From positions 55,044 through 119,043 of the forward strand of contig NZ_JADEWL010000005.1 in NCBI RefSeq assembly GCF_015207665.1: a stretch of 64,000 bases of DNA. Direction: 5' to 3'. Within the stretch, counting starts at the first letter, position 1. Each line of letters begins with the position of its first letter. Of this stretch, positions 17,177 through 25,813 are shown piece after piece. This stretch comes from Plectonema cf. radiosum LEGE 06105 (GTDB lineage Bacteria; Cyanobacteriota; Cyanobacteriia; Cyanobacteriales; Nostocaceae). Under the pieces are notes generated by a model that saw nothing but the letters and a program-made list of their open reading frames with translations, did not search any database and was not told the DNA's origin. The translations under genes were made by a program, and so were the position numbers.

Positions 17177-18808
17177 ATGAAACTTATCCGTCTTCTACTT
17201 AAAAATTCCGGCAAAAGTTTCTTTATAGCAACCATATTTAGTATTTTCAGCGGTGCTAGTGGTGCGGGTATTATCGCAGTTATAAATTATGCGATCGCCA
17301 ATCTGGAAAACTCACCTATATGGTTAATCTGGCTGTTCGTTAGTCTCTGTATTGGTTTATGGATTTTTCGGTTTATAAGTTGGGTATTAATAAATCGTTT
17401 GGCTCAAGGAGTTATCTACGATTTGCGCTTAGAAATGACTCAACGCATTTTAAATTGTCCTTTACAACATTTAGAAAGTCTAGGTATACCAAAAATTTTG
17501 GCAACTTTGACAGACGACATAACAGCAATTTCTACAGCTTCAATACAGCTATCAGTAATCATAGTAAACATTGCTGTACTAATTGGAATTTTTGTTTATT
17601 TATTATGGCTTTCTCCATTATTATTTTTCATCGTATTTATCTGCCTTATACTTGGTTTTTATCTCTACCAATTTTTGCAAAAACCAGGAATTGAAGGTTT
17701 AAAAAAAGCGCGTCAAATACAAGATGTGATGTTTGGACATATTCGCGCTGTTACAGAAGGAGTGAAAGAGTTAAAATTGCATCGTCACAGGAGAATTGCT
17801 TTTTTTAAAGAAGATTTAGAAATAAGTGCTAGTAAATATAAAAAATATCGAATTAGCAGTATAACAGTTTTTGCTTTTGCAGGCTCGCTCGCAACAGTAT
17901 TATTTTTTATTCCTGTTGGATTAATGTTGTTCGTTTTTCCGAAAATAAATGGAATTTCAACGGAGATTGTATCTAGCTATGTGTTGGCTATTTTATATTT
18001 GATTAATCCTGTAAGTGAGGTAGTAACTTCTTTACCTCAGATAGCTCAAGGAAATGTCGCTTTAAATAAAATTGAATCTCTGGGAATATCTCTTTCTAAG
18101 CAAGTTATCGAACCTAATTTTCCTACAGGTTTGGCTTTTGAATCCGATTGGACGAGTTTAGAATTAGTTGATATTACTCATACTTATGTTGGAAATACCG
18201 AAGAACATCAGTTTACTTTGAATAATATCAACCTCAAGTTTAAGCCAGGTGAATTAGTTTTTATCGTTGGTGGTAACGGTAGCGGTAAATCTACTTTAAT
18301 TAAATTGATTACAGGGTTGTATATTCCAAATAAGGGTAATATTTTATTTGATAATCGTCCCGTTACAAATGAAAATCGCGAATGGTATCGTCAGCAATTT
18401 TCTGTAGTGTTTTATGACTTTTATTTATTCGAGCGCTTGTTGGGAATAGAGGAAAACTCCGCAACAGAAATTCAAAACTATTTAATTCAATTGGAATTAG
18501 AACGGAAAGTAGCAGTCAAAGATGGTATTTTATCAACAACTAATTTATCTCAAGGACAGCGTAAACGTCTGGCTTTACTGACAGCATATTTAGAAAATCG
18601 TCCTATTTACGTTTTTGATGAATGGGCATCAGACCAAGACCCTGTATTCAAAGAAATATTTTATCATAAATTACTGCCTGAATTAAAGCAGCGCGGTAAA
18701 ACTGTAATTGTTGTCAGTCATGATGACCGCTATTTTGATCAGTGCGATAGAATCATTAAGTTAGATTATGGTAGTGTAGTTGAAAATTTTCAGCCTTCTA
18801 ATTCTTAA
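17177..18808 (+). CDS. Cyclic-peptide-type ABC exporter (SyrD/PvdE family)
   Basis: A 543-aa half-transporter: six transmembrane helices in about residues 1-290 and an ATPase domain after about residue 330. Walker A is GGNGSGKST, the signature is LSQGQRKR and the Walker B end is IYVFDEWASDQDP, with the switch His in VVSHDDRYF. The DEWA in place of DEPT and the LSQGQRKRLA signature are traits of the SyrD/PvdE/YojI cyclic-peptide group. The family exports siderophore or lipopeptide precursors or microcin-like peptides. No NRPS or RiPP precursor is adjacent, so the cargo is unknown. Confidence 0.85.
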   Translation: MKLIRLLLKNSGKSFFIATIFSIFSGASGAGIIAVINYAIANLENSPIWLIWLFVSLCIGLWIFRFISWVLINRLAQGVIYDLRLEMTQRILNCPLQHLESLGIPKILATLTDDITAISTASIQLSVIIVNIAVLIGIFVYLLWLSPLLFFIVFICLILGFYLYQFLQKPGIEGLKKARQIQDVMFGHIRAVTEGVKELKLHRHRRIAFFKEDLEISASKYKKYRISSITVFAFAGSLATVLFFIPVGLMLFVFPKINGISTEIVSSYVLAILYLINPVSEVVTSLPQIAQGNVALNKIESLGISLSKQVIEPNFPTGLAFESDWTSLELVDITHTYVGNTEEHQFTLNNINLKFKPGELVFIVGGNGSGKSTLIKLITGLYIPNKGNILFDNRPVTNENREWYRQQFSVVFYDFYLFERLLGIEENSATEIQNYLIQLELERKVAVKDGILSTTNLSQGQRKRLALLTAYLENRPIYVFDEWASDQDPVFKEIFYHKLLPELKQRGKTVIVVSHDDRYFDQCDRIIKLDYGSVVENFQPSNS

Positions 18809-18954
18809 GTCGATTGCGATAATCTTCCTACTCCATTCGGAAAAAATGGCGAACGCTCAATACTTCTTCGATTTTATAAATTACTAACCGAAGCAGTAGT
18901 TAAAAATAAACAATCCACAATCCGAAATTGGTTCTGTCATAGAGTCGCATAAAA

Positions 18955-19126
18955 ATGTCAAAAGGGCAGACAAAATGCCTGCCCCTTTCAATCGTAAAAA
19001 TTGTGAAGTGCATAAACCATAAAGGCTTAGCTTCTTGGGCACAAGGAATCTTTCCGGTATCCCTGTTATCCTAGTCTTGCAACTAGCTCCTCAAGCGTTA
19101 ATTCCGGCACTCCCTGCCGTACTATA
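18955..19126 (-). ncRNA. Candidate intergenic small RNA
   Basis: On the minus strand a TATAAT box (plus coordinates 19132-19137) is followed about 7 bases later by a roughly 170-nt stretch with no ORF. It has local stems (CGGCA/TGCCG at the 5' end, CTAGT/ACTAG, GGAA/TTCC) and ends in a GGGCAG/CTGCCC hairpin with a T-rich tail. Promoter, structure and terminator in order suggest an independent RNA of 6S-like length. No known family was recognised. It could instead be a bidirectional terminator plus 5' leader. Confidence 0.4.
18961..18988 (-). terminator. Rho-independent terminator (possibly bidirectional)
   Basis: GGGCAG (18964-18969) pairs with CTGCCC (18979-18984), flanked by AAA on one side and TTT on the other. 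On the minus strand the tail is CTTTTGACATTTTT, a good U tract. On the plus strand it could stop read-through from the ABC exporter. Confidence 0.6.
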
Positions 19127-19194
19127 AAGTATTATAGAAGAATATCTGAAGATAATACCAAAAGGAAAAATTTCTTTACAAAGGTGGTTTTACA

Positions 19195-19458
19195 ATGGGT
19201 AAACTGAATCCTTATAACCTGCAAATGCAAATTACCTCGATGTTCGAGCAAGGACAATCGTTTTTTGCAACAACAAAAGTGCAGGATTGGTTAAAAGAAC
19301 GTAATCAAAATCCTGCTGATTATGACATTATCTTCCATAAAAAACCCGCTCCTCCGGGTTCTAAACAAGTGATGGTTGTAGAAATTGAATTAAAGCGCAA
19401 AGATGGACAACCAGTAGATTCTTGGTTGCAAGAACAAGCTAATTTACAAGCAGGATAG
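19195..19458 (+). CDS. Hypothetical cyanobacterial protein
   Basis: An 87-aa soluble protein with good coding character, preceded by AAAGGTGG about 10 bp before the ATG. It has a helical N-terminus (PYNLQMQITSMFEQGQSFFATTKVQDWL) and a beta-rich segment (VMVVEIELKRKDG). No family or catalytic motif was recognised. It precedes a broken Uma2 gene by 12 bp. Confidence 0.6.
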   Translation: MGKLNPYNLQMQITSMFEQGQSFFATTKVQDWLKERNQNPADYDIIFHKKPAPPGSKQVMVVEIELKRKDGQPVDSWLQEQANLQAG

Positions 19459-19470
19459 AACGACTACACT

Positions 19471-19754
19471 ATGAGAGCTATCCTACCTGTCGCTAACCAA
19501 ACGGAAATCTTCTACCCCAGCGCTGATGGAAAACTGATAGCCGTAGTGAACCGTTACAGTTACGCTTGCAAATTGAGGGAAGATTAATCGGCTTTTACCG
19601 AGAGTATAACGGCGATAAGCTTTTAATACCCGAAGAATTAGCACAAGCCTTACAGCAAGAACTTCAACGCGCTGAGCGAGCAGAAGCTGAACTAGAACAG
19701 TTAAAAGCAAAATTACGCGAGCTTGGCGTTGACCCCGATACCGTAGATTTATAG
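19471..19754 (+). pseudogene. Remnant of a Uma2-family (DUF820) nuclease gene
   Basis: The ATG at 19471 opens a frame containing TEIFYPSADGKLIA, like a Uma2 interior segment, and stops at 19584. A second frame, shifted by two bases from 19566, reads IEGRLIGFYREYNGDKLLIPEELAQAL and then the RAEAELEQLKAKLRELG coiled-coil tail typical of Uma2 C-termini. The catalytic PD-(D/E)xK core between them is missing. About 95 codons survive of the usual 190-230, so this is a deleted and frameshifted copy. An intact relative is at 56124. Confidence 0.65.
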
Positions 19755-19844
19755 TCTATATTTTTACGTAAGAATGCTAGTATTTACGTAATGGTGTTTG
19801 TTATGCTGGAAGTAATTAACAAACGCTTTTTAATATAATCTGTA

Positions 19845-20231
19845 ATGAAAACTCATCGTGTTTGGCTGATTGCTTTTTGGTTTTATATTGGAATTATTTT
19901 ATCTATCTCCATATCAGCTTATTTAAGGATTATTCCGAATCAAATAAAACAAATTCCTCATTATGATACAATTTTACATTTTTTATTAATAGGATTTTCG
20001 GCTTTTTTAGGACATTTAGCATTTAATAAACGCCAGATAAATATTTTAAATTTTTCGCTACCTTTTGCGCCGATTGTAATTAGTTTTTTTGTGATTGTTG
20101 AAGAATGTTTGCAAATATTTTCACCGCATCGTAGTTTTGATTTAGTCGATTTAGCTGCGGATTTTTGTGGGATTATTTTGTTTACTTTATTGGCAGAGAG
20201 GGTAAAGGTGAAGAAGTCTTTAGAAGGTTAG
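19845..20231 (+). CDS. VanZ-family membrane protein
   Basis: A 128-aa protein with four transmembrane helices. HYDTILHFLLIGFSAFLGHLAF and the C-terminal EECLQIFSPHRSFDLVDLAADFCGIILF match the VanZ pattern (D-K-hhH, E-hxQ, R-x-FD-hxDhxAN-xxG). VanZ proteins are associated with glycopeptide resistance and envelope functions; the biochemical role is unsettled. Confidence 0.8.
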   Translation: MKTHRVWLIAFWFYIGIILSISISAYLRIIPNQIKQIPHYDTILHFLLIGFSAFLGHLAFNKRQINILNFSLPFAPIVISFFVIVEECLQIFSPHRSFDLVDLAADFCGIILFTLLAERVKVKKSLEG

Positions 20232-20252
20232 TTGAGAACAACTTAATCATTA

Positions 20253-20282
20253 AGCGATATCCTATCAAAATAGGGTATCGCT
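20253..20282 (+). terminator. Putative terminator of the VanZ gene
   Basis: AGCGATATCCTA pairs with TAGGGTATCGCT (12-bp stem with one G-T pair) around a TCAAAA loop, 22 bp after the VanZ stop codon. There is no long T run. Confidence 0.5.
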
Positions 20283-20532
20283 ACATAGAAAATGCTTCCC
20301 TACGCAAACTAATTAGATGCATATTCATAGTATTTTTAAGACCGATTAAAGTGAATATCTAGTAATTCTTTCATGCAGTAAGCAAAGTAAACTTTTGTTC
20401 TTCTTTGAGTTACTTTGATGTTTCTGCAACCCAAATATGGGGCAAAAAATTGTTTAATTTATCAACGTGATGATAATGGTTTGAGCGCTTAATTCACATA
20501 AGAGGTATAATATAAAAACTCATTAAATTAAA

Positions 20533-20554
20533 ACTAATGGGACAGACCATTAGT
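20533..20554 (-). terminator. Terminator of the CPBP protease gene
   Basis: ACTAATGG (20533-20540) pairs perfectly with CCATTAGT (20547-20554). On the minus strand it is followed by TTTAATTT, 8 bp past the CPBP stop codon, a good rho-independent terminator. Confidence 0.7.
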
Positions 20555-20562
20555 TACTTTGG

Positions 20563-21093
20563 TTAATAATTAAACTGATAAAATCCATTTAATAAAACTA
20601 GCCAAACAACAACAGCTAACCAGTGAATGAAAACTGGAAGCCAAAGAGAGCCAACCCAATAGTAAGCTATCGTACACATAACTCCTAACAAAGCCGCCAA
20701 AATTAGAAAAATTGGCTCCATAAAAACTTCGCTACCAACAGGATTCCATGTTATTCCCTGGAGTGGATGATAAACAATGAAGACTGTCAAACTAATAATT
20801 CCCCAGATAATTTGCTTCTTGATTGAAGGGTTTTCGGTGGGGTGAGGCAAAAATAAAATGCGGAAAACTATCTCTTCACATAATGCAGGCATAAACAAGC
20901 AGGACGCAACTATTATTACAATTTCTTGCCAGGGTTTTTGTAGTACATTAACCTTTAAAAAATCCGATTTAAATCCTATAAATAATAATAAAATTGCTAA
21001 CCCTATTAAAAGCAATCCTAACTGGAGCAAATTGCGACTCCTCAAAGGAGTCGTTAATGCGGCTTTTAATTGTCTTTTACGAAATCTAATCAT
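20563..21093 (-). CDS. CPBP-family intramembrane glutamic endopeptidase
   Basis: A 176-aa protein with four to five transmembrane helices. The conserved CPBP (Abi) motifs are present: EEIVFR (EExxxR) near residue 73, FIVYHPLQG (FxxxH) and HW near the C-terminus. These form the glutamate/histidine active site of Rce1-like membrane proteases. In bacteria they act in bacteriocin immunity or membrane-protein processing. The partner is unknown. Confidence 0.82.
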   Translation of the reverse strand: MIRFRKRQLKAALTTPLRSRNLLQLGLLLIGLAILLLFIGFKSDFLKVNVLQKPWQEIVIIVASCLFMPALCEEIVFRILFLPHPTENPSIKKQIIWGIISLTVFIVYHPLQGITWNPVGSEVFMEPIFLILAALLGVMCTIAYYWVGSLWLPVFIHWLAVVVWLVLLNGFYQFNY

Positions 21094-21241
21094 AATTTAC
21101 AAGGACAATTAAATTACTTTTGAGTTGTTTGTACGTGCTTTTGGTTTCGACAAGCAAGGCTACAAATTCATTATGAGTATTTCGGATAACACCAAAAATT
21201 TTTTCTAGTTTAAATCTTGTATCAAACGCAAAATCCTTGTA

Positions 21242-21345
21242 GAGACGTAGCACTGCTACGTCTCCAGCTACCATAAATTAATGCGCTCTACCTAACTAAT
21301 CCAGGTTGCCATATTTTCCTTGTGTAGCTGCGGTTTCAATCACCA
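21242..21345. repeat. Palindromic and dispersed repeats
   Basis: GAGACGTAGCA (21242-21252) and TGCTACGTCTC (21254-21264) form an 11-bp perfect hairpin of a type common in cyanobacterial spacers. 21321-21345 carries a decayed GTGTAGCTGCGGTTTCAATCACC copy of the family at 6158. The rest of 21094-21513 holds no supported gene. The promoter of the Zorya-like operon should lie in its right part. Confidence 0.6.
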
Positions 21346-21513
21346 GGGTTATTGTGACATTCACCCTACGGGGGTGCGGTTCCGTGAGCGGCTATTTCTG
21401 ATATATCTTTAATAGCTAATAGCAGTAGTCTTAATTATTTCTCAAAGCTAGTTAATTTTGAGCATTTTTTGGGAACTATATAACTAAAAGCTAATACAAA
21501 AACTTGAGAAAAA

Positions 21514-21858
21514 ATGAGTGATGCAAATGAATTGCTTTATCCCTCACTAAGACAACTAGTGACGCAAATTAAAGCAATTAATCGCGGATGGAAAGTTGCA
21601 GGTAATTTATATGGGAATAATTCACCGCTTAGTACTTCTTCGCGGGATTTGAAAAGTTGTTTGCAGGTGCGTTTGTTACGTAACTATGCACCAAAGCAGG
21701 TTTATTTAATTATTGACGAACAAGCCAAAGGTGAACAATTATACAGCTTGCGGCTACGAGAAGCCATAGATAAATACGAAGATGCAGATCATATACCCGT
21801 GCGGGAAGCCAAAGAGATTCTTACATTACAAGAAATAAACAAATTTAGTCAGAAGTAA
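21514..21858 (+). CDS. Unknown small protein heading the Zorya-like operon
   Basis: A 114-aa soluble protein with a helical N-terminus (YPSLRQLVTQIKAINRGWKVAGNLYG), a central LQVRLLRN and VYLIIDEQ strand region, and a charged C-terminus (REAKEILTLQEINKFSQ). No family was recognised. It lies 27 bp upstream of the zorA-like gene on the same strand, so it is probably cotranscribed. No such component is part of the described Zorya core. It may be a regulator, a fourth component or a passenger. Confidence 0.7.
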   Translation: MSDANELLYPSLRQLVTQIKAINRGWKVAGNLYGNNSPLSTSSRDLKSCLQVRLLRNYAPKQVYLIIDEQAKGEQLYSLRLREAIDKYEDADHIPVREAKEILTLQEINKFSQK

Positions 21859-21885
21859 ACGAAATCATCATCAAAGGGGTATTGC

Positions 21886-23685
21886 ATGAATGTAGCAGAT
21901 ACTTGGAATATAGTTTGGCAGGATACACCATTTCATATTGCGATCGCCGGTGTTTTAGTTCTTGCCTTAATTTATGAAATTTTCATTACAGCTAAGTATT
22001 TATATTCAGGATGGGGTAAAACACCCAAAGCTATCAAAAATCTAAGAAATACTAGAAATCAACAATTTTTATCTTGGAAACAGGAGCATCTACAAACTAA
22101 TGAACAAAGGGAATTTGTAAGAAATAATGACAACAAATTCATAATTAAAAAGTACCCAACTGTGTTAGTACGTCCAGTACCCCGTAGTCCCCTACGCTTC
22201 GTAACTGCTTTATGTACCTCTATTGGTGTATTGGGAACCTTTTACGGTATTCAACAGGGTTTACAAGACATAAATTTAGGTGATATCTCCAATTCCCAGC
22301 AGCTAATGACTTCTAGTATCGGACTTCTAGTAAATATGAAAACAGCATTTTCTACTTCCTTGATGGGGTTGGGATGCGGTAGCTTATTTACTTTAGTTTT
22401 GTTTGCAACCGATTCTCTACGACAGAATCGACGCAATGGGTTACGCGAAAAATTAGATAATTTAGCAAGCTTTGAAACCGCAGAAAATCATAACCAGAGA
22501 TTAGTAGAAGAAATTAGGGAATTAAGACAAAGTTTGACAAATCAACAATCACCGACTGCGGAAGAAATTGGTGAAGCTGTAGGTAGAAGCATTGCAGAAC
22601 AATTTACAGGACTAAATCAGCTTACATCTGAAGCGATTGGTAAAGCTGTAGCACAGCGAATGGAGTCACCATTAGGATACATATTTAAAGAACAGCAAAG
22701 ATTAAGAAAACAACTTGAAGAAAATCAAGGACATAAGGTTATAGAAAAGCTTATCCAAGATTTGATAGTTGAAGTAATAGAACCTGTTGCTCAAAGATTA
22801 GATGAAAGTGCCGAGTTAACAAGACAAGCATCTCAAGCGGTAGAAAATCTTCATCGAGAACTTGGAGGTATTTCTCAAAGTTTAGCAAGTTCTATTCAAA
22901 CAATTCAAAACTTTCAACAAGAAACTTTAGGGGAACTTGAAAACTTTGCAAATAATTTGGGACAAACATTAAATCAGTTTCAGATCAATACAACAACTAC
23001 ATTTCAACAACAAACTGATACCATTACAGCAGTTGGGAATCAAGCCTCTGGACTGATGAATAGTGCTAAAGATAGTCTTCTAGCTACTTTAGCAAATATT
23101 GACCAAACACTCACCGCAACCCGTGAAACAGTACAAAATGATTTGACAAACTTTAGGGAAGAATATCAAAATAATCTTCAGACATTCTTTGAACGACAAA
23201 ATAATTTACTAGAAGGAACATTAGGTCAACAACGTGATGGTTTAGCTGAAGTTGTAACTAACTTGAATACTGTTTTTGCAGATGAATATAACAGGCGTAG
23301 AGAGTTAGCCCAACAAGTAAACCAGAGCATGAGTCAAGTTAGTGAAGCAGCTAGAAATATAAATGACGTTGCTTGTGCTGTTGGACTTAATTCCAGTCAT
23401 TCTTTAGTACAGCAAGAAAATATTGCTCGTGAACTTAATCAAATTTCTCGTAACCTTAATCAACAAGTAGAAGGTGTAAAAAGAGAATACAGAGAATTAT
23501 CAAATACTTTTCGAGAAAGCTTAACAGCTTGGACAAATCATTTTGGTGAATCGCGAGAAACTTTTTTTGTTCAAGCCGATAGTGCGATGGCTAATGTTTG
23601 CAGTAATTTACTTCAGACAGCCAAAGTATTGGTAGCTGCAAACAACAACCGTAATAATGGTAACGGGAGAAACCACAATGCATGA
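21886..23685 (+). CDS. zorA: ZorA-like MotA/TolQ/ExbB proton-channel protein with long tail
   Basis: A 599-aa protein. Hydrophobic segments lie near residues 13-40, 100-125 (RFVTALCTSIGVLGTFYGIQQG) and 145-175 (LLVNMKTAFSTSLMGLGCGSLFTLV), the MotA/ExbB-type channel pattern. About 400 residues of Gln/Asn/Glu-rich helix follow, forming a predicted long cytoplasmic coiled-coil tail. This matches ZorA, whose tail extends into the cytoplasm and whose channel pairs with ZorB. The start has AAAGGGG upstream. It overlaps zorB by 8 bp. It is shorter than the E. coli type I protein. Confidence 0.8.
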   Translation: MNVADTWNIVWQDTPFHIAIAGVLVLALIYEIFITAKYLYSGWGKTPKAIKNLRNTRNQQFLSWKQEHLQTNEQREFVRNNDNKFIIKKYPTVLVRPVPRSPLRFVTALCTSIGVLGTFYGIQQGLQDINLGDISNSQQLMTSSIGLLVNMKTAFSTSLMGLGCGSLFTLVLFATDSLRQNRRNGLREKLDNLASFETAENHNQRLVEEIRELRQSLTNQQSPTAEEIGEAVGRSIAEQFTGLNQLTSEAIGKAVAQRMESPLGYIFKEQQRLRKQLEENQGHKVIEKLIQDLIVEVIEPVAQRLDESAELTRQASQAVENLHRELGGISQSLASSIQTIQNFQQETLGELENFANNLGQTLNQFQINTTTTFQQQTDTITAVGNQASGLMNSAKDSLLATLANIDQTLTATRETVQNDLTNFREEYQNNLQTFFERQNNLLEGTLGQQRDGLAEVVTNLNTVFADEYNRRRELAQQVNQSMSQVSEAARNINDVACAVGLNSSHSLVQQENIARELNQISRNLNQQVEGVKREYRELSNTFRESLTAWTNHFGESRETFFVQADSAMANVCSNLLQTAKVLVAANNNRNNGNGRNHNA

Positions 23686-24376
23686 TTACTTCAAAGAAGA
23701 ATTAGAAGCAGAAACTATTGAAGAAGATGATGCAAGTACTTATCTATCAATTGGTGACTTAATGTCAGGATTAGTAATGTTTTTTTCCCTGCTTTTTATT
23801 ACGACATTACTTCAAATCGCAGAAAAAGACGCACCAAAACGGGTAGTAATTGGTGAAATTGTCGGTCAAATGAAAAAGAATAATATTAATGTCAAAGTCA
23901 ACCCGGATACCGGAGATGTCAGCATTGAAGAATCAATTTTATTTTCTCAAGGAAGTGCCGAATTAAAACCAAAAGGTAAAGTATTTCTGAGTAAATTTAT
24001 TCCCGTTTACAGTGGAGTCATATTTTCCAAACCTGAATTTTCAACAGAAGTGAGTCGGGTAGTTGTTGAAGGACATACCAGTTCAGAAGGAGAAGACCAA
24101 ATTAATTTACAACTTAGTCTCAAGCGTTCGTCTTCAGTTGCAGAATATATTTTTTCTCAGATGAGTTTTTCTACTAAAAGTAATTTACAGCAAAAATTTA
24201 TAGCCGCAGGGCGTGGAGAAATTGAAGCAGATCAAACTAGTAATAATCCAGAAGATCGTAAAGTTATTTTTCGCTTACAGTTTGGCAGTGACGAATTTAT
24301 TGAAAAATATCGTACAGATTCAAATCTATCAGAAAAACGTATTTATTTAAAAGAAAAATCAAAAGAAAAACAATGA
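23678..24376 (+). CDS. zorB: ZorB-like MotB/OmpA-family stator protein
   Basis: The ATG at 23678 with GGGAGA 9 bp upstream is preferred over the ATG at 23657, giving 232 aa. A single transmembrane helix carries Asp27 in SIGDLMSGLVMFFSLLFI, in the place of the proton-binding Asp of MotB/ZorB. The C-terminal half is an OmpA-like peptidoglycan-binding domain: VEGHTSSEG, LSLKRSSSVAEYI and NPEDRKVIFR. It would anchor the ZorA channel to the cell wall. Its stop overlaps the next start (ATGA). Confidence 0.84.
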   Translation: MHDYFKEELEAETIEEDDASTYLSIGDLMSGLVMFFSLLFITTLLQIAEKDAPKRVVIGEIVGQMKKNNINVKVNPDTGDVSIEESILFSQGSAELKPKGKVFLSKFIPVYSGVIFSKPEFSTEVSRVVVEGHTSSEGEDQINLQLSLKRSSSVAEYIFSQMSFSTKSNLQQKFIAAGRGEIEADQTSNNPEDRKVIFRLQFGSDEFIEKYRTDSNLSEKRIYLKEKSKEKQ

Positions 24377-25776
24377 CAATCAACTTTCCTAAACCTTCTT
24401 CATCTATATATAAATTTAGCCCCGAACAGTTTATTAAACTTACTAATCAACTACCAAATATAAAAATATCTCTTCCTACAGTTGACAAAGTTATAGAAGC
24501 TATTAAACAAAATAAAGCTAATGAAGTAACCGAATTAGAATGGATTTATTGCATTCATGCTAAACAAGAATGGGATAATCAAAGCCCTGATTCAAGCCAA
24601 GAAACATCAGAATCAATCTGGAGAGTAGCAATAAATAACGAATGGTTGCGACATCAACTTTTATGGCGTTTAGGTCTTTATCATAGCGGTAATCAAAATG
24701 AATTAGCGGAATCTCTAGCAATATCTTTTAATGTATTAGCTAATTCATCTTCAGTTAATCAACTTTTACCTGTAAAAATTATGCAGGCTGTTGTAAAGAA
24801 TAACTCTGGTTTAAATCTGGCAAAAATAGCTTGTGAAGAAAATCTTACTCCAAAGGAATTATTCAACCAAATCCAAAATAACTTACCTGTTTGGATTCCC
24901 CAATTTAATGAATTTATAGAATATATTTCACCCTATTTTTGTACAATCACTTCTCCTAATCAGCAACAAGTAAACTGGCTTTTGCGTTGTTTCAAGGAAA
25001 TATCCTTAGAATTACAAGTTAAAGCTGTCAATTATCTATTAGTAAATATCTCTAAAGAAGTCGCAAGTAATCATCCACAGTTAGTTGAATGGCTGCGTGA
25101 AAACTATCGTAATGGTGATAAGTGGAATAGACTTTCTGATAAAGCAAAGGAAAAACTTAGAGAATGGATTGGAGCAGTAAATTATGGAGATTTTCAACAT
25201 TTAGTAGATTTAATACTAAATAGAATTCAGTTTGAAAAATGGGAAGAAAATCAGTTGCGTAGACGTAGAGATTTTTGGGCTGATTATAGTAACCGCTTTG
25301 AACAGCTTCGCATCTTGTTACCTCAAAGTTCATTAAACGCTATTAGACATCAGTTGAGAGGAAATATTGAGGTTTTAGAAGATGATGGTAGTGACACTAC
25401 AGAAGTATGTATATTTGATTTTGGTGAATGGTTAGTAGCAGAGTTTTTTCGCGGTAAAGGTAGCGAGACGCGGTTATTTGATAATAATCATAGAAATCAG
25501 AAAGTGCTTTTCGGCGAGTCTAAACTATCTGTTAAACGCATTCGTTGTCTTGGTGGCGATCGCCACGATCATAAATATCTGTGGCAAGTGAAGTGTCGTG
25601 AATGGCTTAAAAGAAACAAAATTGAGCCAAATCCAGGAAGTTTACCGGATGGAAACCCTACACCAGATCAATTTCGACAACGAGAAAGCAAACTTGGACA
25701 ATGGAATAATGAAATTGAAAGACTCGAACAAGAAGCTAAAGATTACTGTAAGAAGAAAGGTTTTGAGTTACCCTAA
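24373..25776 (+). CDS. zorC: ZorC-like EH-signature protein
   Basis: A 467-aa soluble helical protein. Near residues 345-385 it carries GEWLVAEFFRGKGSETRLFDNNHRN, with the Glu and His of the EH_Signature family, which accompanies ZorA/ZorB. The C-terminus is rich in Lys/Arg/Trp (WQVKCREWLKRNK), consistent with nucleic-acid contact. In Zorya, ZorC is thought to bind DNA and act after the ZorAB motor senses infection. It overlaps zorB by four bases. Its LP-stop codons form the left edge of a direct repeat shared with mtfA. No zorD or zorE follows. Confidence 0.75.
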   Translation: MTINFPKPSSSIYKFSPEQFIKLTNQLPNIKISLPTVDKVIEAIKQNKANEVTELEWIYCIHAKQEWDNQSPDSSQETSESIWRVAINNEWLRHQLLWRLGLYHSGNQNELAESLAISFNVLANSSSVNQLLPVKIMQAVVKNNSGLNLAKIACEENLTPKELFNQIQNNLPVWIPQFNEFIEYISPYFCTITSPNQQQVNWLLRCFKEISLELQVKAVNYLLVNISKEVASNHPQLVEWLRENYRNGDKWNRLSDKAKEKLREWIGAVNYGDFQHLVDLILNRIQFEKWEENQLRRRRDFWADYSNRFEQLRILLPQSSLNAIRHQLRGNIEVLEDDGSDTTEVCIFDFGEWLVAEFFRGKGSETRLFDNNHRNQKVLFGESKLSVKRIRCLGGDRHDHKYLWQVKCREWLKRNKIEPNPGSLPDGNPTPDQFRQRESKLGQWNNEIERLEQEAKDYCKKKGFELP

Positions 25777-25813
25777 AAAATAGATATCTACCGTAACTGA
25801 CCTTATTTCATCA

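Noticed and set aside
19015..19080. Similarity to a 23S rRNA stretch (GGATAACAGG)
   Set aside because: Only about ten bases match and the flanks differ, so an rRNA fragment is not supported.
20165..20362. 65-codon frame after VanZ
   Set aside because: It overlaps VanZ in another frame and continues through the terminator hairpin.
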